A DNA stretch of 64,000 bases, taken from positions 7,316,001-7,380,000 of the forward strand of contig OZ017795.1 in the NCBI GenBank assembly GCA_963969395.1. The letters run 5' to 3'. The position numbers were made by a program, and so were the translations under genes. Each line of letters begins with the position of its first letter. The first letter of the stretch is position 1. The DNA is from Pseudoscleropodium purum (lineage: Eukaryota > Streptophyta > Bryopsida > Hypnales > Brachytheciaceae). The notes beneath the pieces were generated by a model that was given only the letters and a program-made list of their open reading frames with translations, was not told where the DNA came from and did no database searches. Positions 59,208-64,000 of this stretch are shown here, piece after piece.

Positions 59208-59607
59208 TTAACCCTTTAGGACCAAGCATGCCCATTTTGGTTGTTTTAATTCAAATTTTGGAGATAACTCAAAGCCAATGGTCCACCTCAAAGCAAGGTG
59301 TGAATGAAATAGGAGGGCACGTAAATTGTGCATCTAAAGAGCCTATATACAATGATTTTGAATGAATATTGAACCTACATGGAAGGAATCTAAGTGACCC
59401 AAGAGGGAATTTGAATCTCACAAAAAGTTCCACTTGCCTTTAGATTCATGTGAAACCAAAGCAAATATTTAACAAAATAAGTTTACATTTCTCCATGCTC
59501 CCAAATTAGGACAAAGTCCAATTTATTTGATTTTGTGCACTATAGAGTAGCTATGACTTTGAGTAAAAATGAGTCTAGAAAGGGCACCTTAGGCCCTAGA
59601 GGGTTAA
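59208..59607. mobile_element. Short TTAA-bounded TIR element (piggyBac-like ends)
   Basis: About 400 bp. The left end is TTAA-CCCTTTAGGACCAAGC. The right end reverse complement is TTAA-CCCTCTAGGGCCTAAGG. TTAA on both sides followed by CCC...GGG is the arrangement of piggyBac-type transposons. The interior is non-coding. Its ends match the terminal signatures at 23.45 and 24.37 kb. Confidence 0.55.
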
Positions 59608-59852
59608 AAGAAAAGTAAAAAACTACGATGAAATTGAAAAAAACACAAGTCTTCAACTCTGCCATGATATGAAAATTTGAGCACTTCATTTAGAATGAAG
59701 ATATAATTGTATATTGCTCAAAATACACAAATAGAAATCAATCCATTTGTTTCAATAAAATTTGAATCTAATGAACATTTGAATGTCTTTTCATCTAGCC
59801 ATTTACACAAACATCTGCAAACTTGAAGGTGGCATTATTGAGCCTTCAATAT

Positions 59853-60989
59853 CTAGGAAAAACATTTACTGAAAAGATCATGATCTCGCCAAATGCTTCC
59901 AAATAATAATACAAGGCTAACTAAACAAAGTGCACCTCCAATAGAACTCGTAATGATCATATTTTCTTGCACTTTGAGCATGGGTGTCAACACAATACTC
60001 CCAGCGATGGCAAACGCGACAATCACAAAGAACACAGAAAACGCCAGAAGAATGGTGGTCACCAGCAGATTGACTTGAAGCCTCTCCACCGCGCGCTTGA
60101 TGAAAAATTTCCTCCTGGGCAACACACTTCTCGCTCCGAAAACAACAGTGGCAATGGCAGCGTAAAAGGAAAGGCTGTTAGCCACCCAGAACGCTGTCAA
60201 TCCGCGGTTATGTTCAACATGGACATAGCCTGCTGCGTATCCCAAAGGCGGTTGTAACCAGGAGACAAAAGTCACGCTTGCAATCAAAGCAGCACCCACA
60301 AGAATAGCATTGGCCGCATCTACATACACTTGCCGATCTCTGTAAAGCTCCTCCATGTACCGATGCACGGGTTCACAGTCCATCAGCGCTCTTTGAATGT
60401 CCGTGAGGCGCAGTTTATGTGCATATTCGAGAGGAGTTTGTCCGCCATTAGATTCCTCAGTCAGTCTCAGTCTGTCTTTGTGTTCCAAAAGTTCGCGCAC
60501 TACGTGAATGTTTCGTGTCTCTACACCCATATGTAAAGCTGTGAGGCCCAATTTCACATCTACGGCGTTCACATCGACTGCGCCTGTTGCCAGAAGCGCT
60601 CTGACAATCCCAATATTTTCTCCTCTGACGGCTGTGTGGAGAGCCGTGCAGCCGTATTCCTTGTCCACTGCGTTCACATCGACTGCACCTGCTGTTAGTA
60701 TGTTGGAAACCATTGTTGGATCCTGCATCCTTACTGCCCAGTGAAGAGCAGTTCCCATTCCCAATAAGAAATTGCTCATTCGATTTAACTGCTGATTGCT
60801 GTCGAATTGCGAATTGAGAAATTGCGAAGTGAGAAAGCCAGGAATATCCGCATTTTGATCAGTCAGAAGTTGATCCACTACTGCACCCACCACCACTTCT
60901 GCCCCCTTCTTATCCTCCTTGTCCACATGCAAATAGCGTAAGTAATTCGCTACTCGCGCTTCAGATGTCATTGCTGCCGGGTGCATCAT
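59853..60989 (-). CDS. Ankyrin-repeat / PGG-domain membrane protein
   Basis: A single coding exon of 378 aa beginning MMHPAAMTSEARV. An AG acceptor lies just upstream of the start (ttgcag at about 61000), so a 5' UTR intron is likely. After a helical N-terminal region, about four ankyrin repeats run from residue 80 to 200 (GTALHWAV, GCTALHTAV, GLTALHMGV, GQTPLEYAH). The C-terminal half has four hydrophobic segments: AILVGAALIASVTFVSWL, AFWVANSLSFYAAIATVVFG, LLVTTILLAFSVFFVIVAFA and IGGALCLVSLVLLFGSIW. The PGG-domain signature is present as VTFVSWLQPPLG, with PLG in place of PGG. The family (ACD6/ITN1-like) sits in the plasma membrane and acts in stress and defence signalling in flowering plants; the role here is unknown. 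Confidence 0.85.
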   Translation of the reverse strand: MMHPAAMTSEARVANYLRYLHVDKEDKKGAEVVVGAVVDQLLTDQNADIPGFLTSQFLNSQFDSNQQLNRMSNFLLGMGTALHWAVRMQDPTMVSNILTAGAVDVNAVDKEYGCTALHTAVRGENIGIVRALLATGAVDVNAVDVKLGLTALHMGVETRNIHVVRELLEHKDRLRLTEESNGGQTPLEYAHKLRLTDIQRALMDCEPVHRYMEELYRDRQVYVDAANAILVGAALIASVTFVSWLQPPLGYAAGYVHVEHNRGLTAFWVANSLSFYAAIATVVFGARSVLPRRKFFIKRAVERLQVNLLVTTILLAFSVFFVIVAFAIAGSIVLTPMLKVQENMIITSSIGGALCLVSLVLLFGSIWRDHDLFSKCFS

Positions 60990-62566
60990 TTCCTCCAGCT
61001 GCAATCCTTCTGCAGTTTTGGAAAATTATGAGAACGGAGTCCATCTTTTCTTAACTCGATAATGAACGAACGAGTTCTATTCAAGAAAAATACTCGAGAT
61101 TGACGATGTAAGTGCGACAGGATCACTTGATTAACCAGTTCATGTTTTCAAACCGCTATCAAACACTAAGCAGTACTAGTATACTAACATTGCTTTCAAT
61201 TAGAATAGCACTCGACCTAAACTCCTCCTGGACCTAACCACCGCAACCAAGTATATGTGGTCCTTATCTTCATATCCCGTTAAAATTGCAAAATTTCGAG
61301 AAACTAATAATTTTCCAGTCACCCGTCTGGAACCTAAAATCTATCTGCAGCTGTCCTAGTTGTCAGAGCAACACGTGCACTTGAATGTCACAAGCCTGGC
61401 GCTTTCAAAGACGCCATTTTATACCAAATATGAACATCCTCGCTTAACCACATGAACCAAATCAAATCATTCAGAGCAGTAATTTTGCACCTTGGTTTCT
61501 TAAGATAAGTAGTGCTCGAGTCTCCTGGCCCTCGAGCATTATTATCCAGTACTTGTCAGTCACAAAATTCTCAATAGAAGTGCACAAGAAAACCTAAAAA
61601 ACGTGACCCACATAGCATAATTCATACCTGAGTTCGAAGCGTCCCACAAGGCAGAGAGACAAAACAGTTAGCTTCTCTAAAACTATCCAACCTCCTGATT
61701 TGAAAGGCTGAGGAAAGGCACCCAAACCAGAAAAGCGGAAGTGTGGCTACGTAGAGTATGATGGATCATGGCAAGCTAACCTTCTCAACTAAGACTCCAG
61801 CAAAACTCCATCGTCACGTTGATGTCGCGCTCGGCCTTGCAAACTTCCCCCTAGTCGTGCCATGCTCGAGTTTTCCGACAGCGAGAGTTTAAAGTTTTAT
61901 TTTCTCTCCCCCATTGGACTCCCCGTTCATTAGATTCCGCGCCCATCGGTAACACCCTGTTTTCCAGTGGGTTGGTGAACCCTCCGCGTCGGAGAATCCT
62001 GGTCCGAGTCTACCATTTCTCTGACCTTGTACTCATGATGAACAATCAGATATTATAAGTTAAGTTGTATATACACAAAGAAATAGTCTAAAGATTAATA
62101 AACGCATATTAGTGCGAAGGAAAAGTCTATTCTACACATGGCTGTGATAAGCTCAAGATTGCGTCCCAAAGAATCCATGACAGTTTCAAGGTTGAGGAGG
62201 CAGCTTCCCAAGAAGGTTTGATTTCATGAATACAAGCACTGTTTAAAGAAGAAGTCTTGCGCATGAGACTATGCATGGTAACTGTATCGTGGAAGACAAA
62301 ATGCAATAATTCAGCAACAATCATGATAAGAATTCAATATTGTCTGTACACGATTGTGTAAGAAATCATACCAAAATGTGTATTATACATTTTGTTTACT
62401 GTCAAAATTTTCCCAAGGGTAGCAATATGACATATCCGGTCTCTGGATAAATCCTTCGACACCAGTCGTGTAGTAATAATTTCTCAGAAAACTCTTGCTT
62501 ATTCTCATTAGGCTGCCGTAACCCTTGCATACCACTATATAGTTTCATAGTAAGTATAAGGCGTTA
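60990..62566. other. 5' region of the ankyrin gene and 3' UTR of argininosuccinate lyase
   Basis: Intermediate GC content up to about 62.0 kb, consistent with 5' UTR, intron and promoter of the ankyrin gene. From 62.05 to 62.56 kb it is AT-rich and likely contains the 3' UTR of the lyase gene. No separate gene recognised. Confidence 0.4.
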
Positions 62567-64000
62567 TCACATCGCCAGTTTGTCGATCCAAAATTTCATC
62601 TGCTCAGCAACAGGCGCAGCTCCTGTGGAGCCGTACGATCGGAACTTGGCTATGGAGTTCTCCACACCCAAGAAGGTGTAAACGTCTTCCCCAAAAACGG
62701 GGTTTATTTTTCGGAGCTCCTCCAGGGAAAGATCCTTAAGCTCTACTCTCTTGCTGACTGCAATTGCTACAGCCTTTCCCACAATATCATGGGAAGTTCG
62801 GAAAGGTATGCCCTGGATTACAATGAAAACGGAAGCTTAAAATGCTAGGAGCTACTAAATAGAAGACATTAATGGAAATAGTCAAAAGATACACAATAAT
62901 GAAAGGAGATCTTTGAAATGAAGTGCGACGTTCTAAGTTAGTGTCAGTACCTTGTAAACAAGATAGTCAGCTAAGGTTGTCGCATCCAGATGCCCAGCTG
63001 GCAATGACTTCGCTATACGTTCCTTATTAAAGGTAACATTCTGAGCAAACTCGGCAGTCACGTCCAGCACGGTATTGATGGTTTCTACACTGTCAAACAG
63101 GGGCTCCTTATCCTCCTGCAGCACCCATCAACTCATTATCACCGAAGAAAAGGAAAATTACAGCAATTGGGATTGTTTGATTGAAGGACGAAAAATAAAA
63201 TCGTTCAAACCCAAAAGTACAATTACTGCAGGCCAAACTAATTCTAGTAAGTTCTTTTACTTATAAAAAAAAATTTGAATTTGAAGAATCGTTATTCAAG
63301 TACAAGTCATGTATGACTATGGCCTCAGGACATTAGGAGTTCTGTTAGAAGAAAAAAGTTGCACAGGGTACAAAACATGACGTAAATTCCAGTATACACC
63401 ACAGTAATTGCAAATTTTGGTGTAGTTTCTACTTGTTTCTACTTGAAAAGTCTCAACTCACTTGGAGGTCGCGGTTGTAGGCCATAGGAAGACCCTTGCA
63501 CAAAACCATGAGCGTTGTGAGGTCTCCAATCACTCGAGCTGACTTCCCTCGAACTAACTCCATGGGGTCTGGATTTTTCTTTTGTGGCATGATACTGCTC
63601 CCAGTCGATACCGCGTCACTAGGCGTTAAGAAACCAAACTCTTCCGAGGCCCAAAGTACCCATTCTTCCGCAAGGCGAGACAGATGAATTGCAATAATAG
63701 AATTTGCGCTCAATAGCTCGATCAGAAAATCGCGGTCGGCAACAGCATCCACACTGAATGGTACGACAAGTAACGTCAGCATAACAATATGCAAATGATA
63801 ACACATACCAATCTATGAAAGACGAGACAAAAATCTGGAGTATGAAGATAACTATTACCATCCCAAGGTCGTGGTGATCATGTTGCAATCTAACCATGGA
63901 ATTTAAATGAGGTGCTCGCACCTGTTCCGAAGGGGTGCAGAGAAACCCAGTGCTTGCGCAGTATTATGTCGGTCGATGGGAAGTCCCGTGCCAGCCAAAG
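62567..64000 (-). CDS. ASL: Argininosuccinate lyase, 3' part (cut by window edge)
   Basis: Four exons plus part of a fifth are not needed: the visible ones are 63922-64000 (partial), 63462-63753, 62951-63115 and 62567-62812, phases consistent. The family signature [20 protein letters not shown] is intact, preceded by [20 protein letters not shown] and [19 protein letters not shown]. Downstream are [31 protein letters not shown] and [16 protein letters not shown] near the end. The enzyme splits argininosuccinate into arginine and fumarate, the last step of arginine synthesis, and in plants acts in the plastid. The N-terminal half and any transit peptide lie beyond 64000. Confidence 0.95.

Noticed and set aside
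1..64000. tRNA, rRNA, CRISPR arrays
   Set aside because: No cloverleaf with a typical B-box, no rRNA core sequence and no regularly spaced direct repeats were seen by eye on either strand.

Overview
The window looks like nuclear DNA of a land plant, most likely a non-seed (flagellate) plant. The genes are small-exon, GT-AG spliced and moderately GC-rich. They sit in very AT-rich, repeat-filled spacers. Three recognised genes point to a plant: a PTAC7-like plastid transcription protein, a plant-type argininosuccinate lyase and an ankyrin/PGG membrane protein. A fungus-like Ty3/gypsy chromodomain element and an FG-GAP/ASPIC-UnbV (CRTAC1-like) gene fit a bryophyte or lycophyte better than a flowering plant, but this is inference. 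No tRNA, rRNA, CRISPR or bacterial operon structure was seen.

Layout: 0-6.9 kb is an AT-rich desert. 6.9-12.5 kb holds a CRTAC1-like gene on the minus strand, rebuilt here as 15 exons including a 22-nt microexon. 12.8-20.9 kb is repeat territory: a TTAA-bounded inverted-repeat element, a large inverted duplication of a PIF/Harbinger transposase fossil, and a 12-bp minisatellite. 20.9-22.5 kb has a three-exon gene for a predicted plastid protein with a lumen-type signal. 23.4-31 kb is a desert with TIR elements, including a GC-rich hAT-type MITE. 32.3-33.2 kb has a single-exon serine-rich protein. 34.4-36.7 kb has a four-exon Cys/Trp-repeat protein. A miRNA-like hairpin lies near 37.1 kb. 37.4-38.7 kb is the PTAC7-like gene (three exons, minus).

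39.78-45.14 kb is a complete but dead Ty3/gypsy chromodomain retrotransposon on the minus strand. Its 102-bp terminal repeats are themselves almost perfect palindromes, and its seven in-frame stops can all be explained by C-to-T changes at Gln or Arg codons. 45.1-51.9 kb is spacer with a G-poor tract and a CACTA MITE. 51.97-55.48 kb is a compact lipin-like phosphatidate phosphatase gene (eight coding exons, 337 aa) with a canonical Stowaway MITE in its last intron. 55.5-59.8 kb is repeats. 59.85-60.99 kb is the ankyrin/PGG gene. 62.57-64.0 kb is the 3' part of argininosuccinate lyase, cut by the window edge.

The genes are independent eukaryotic units with no operon. At least three of them have or are expected to have plastid targeting (PTAC7-like, ASL, the lumen-signal protein).
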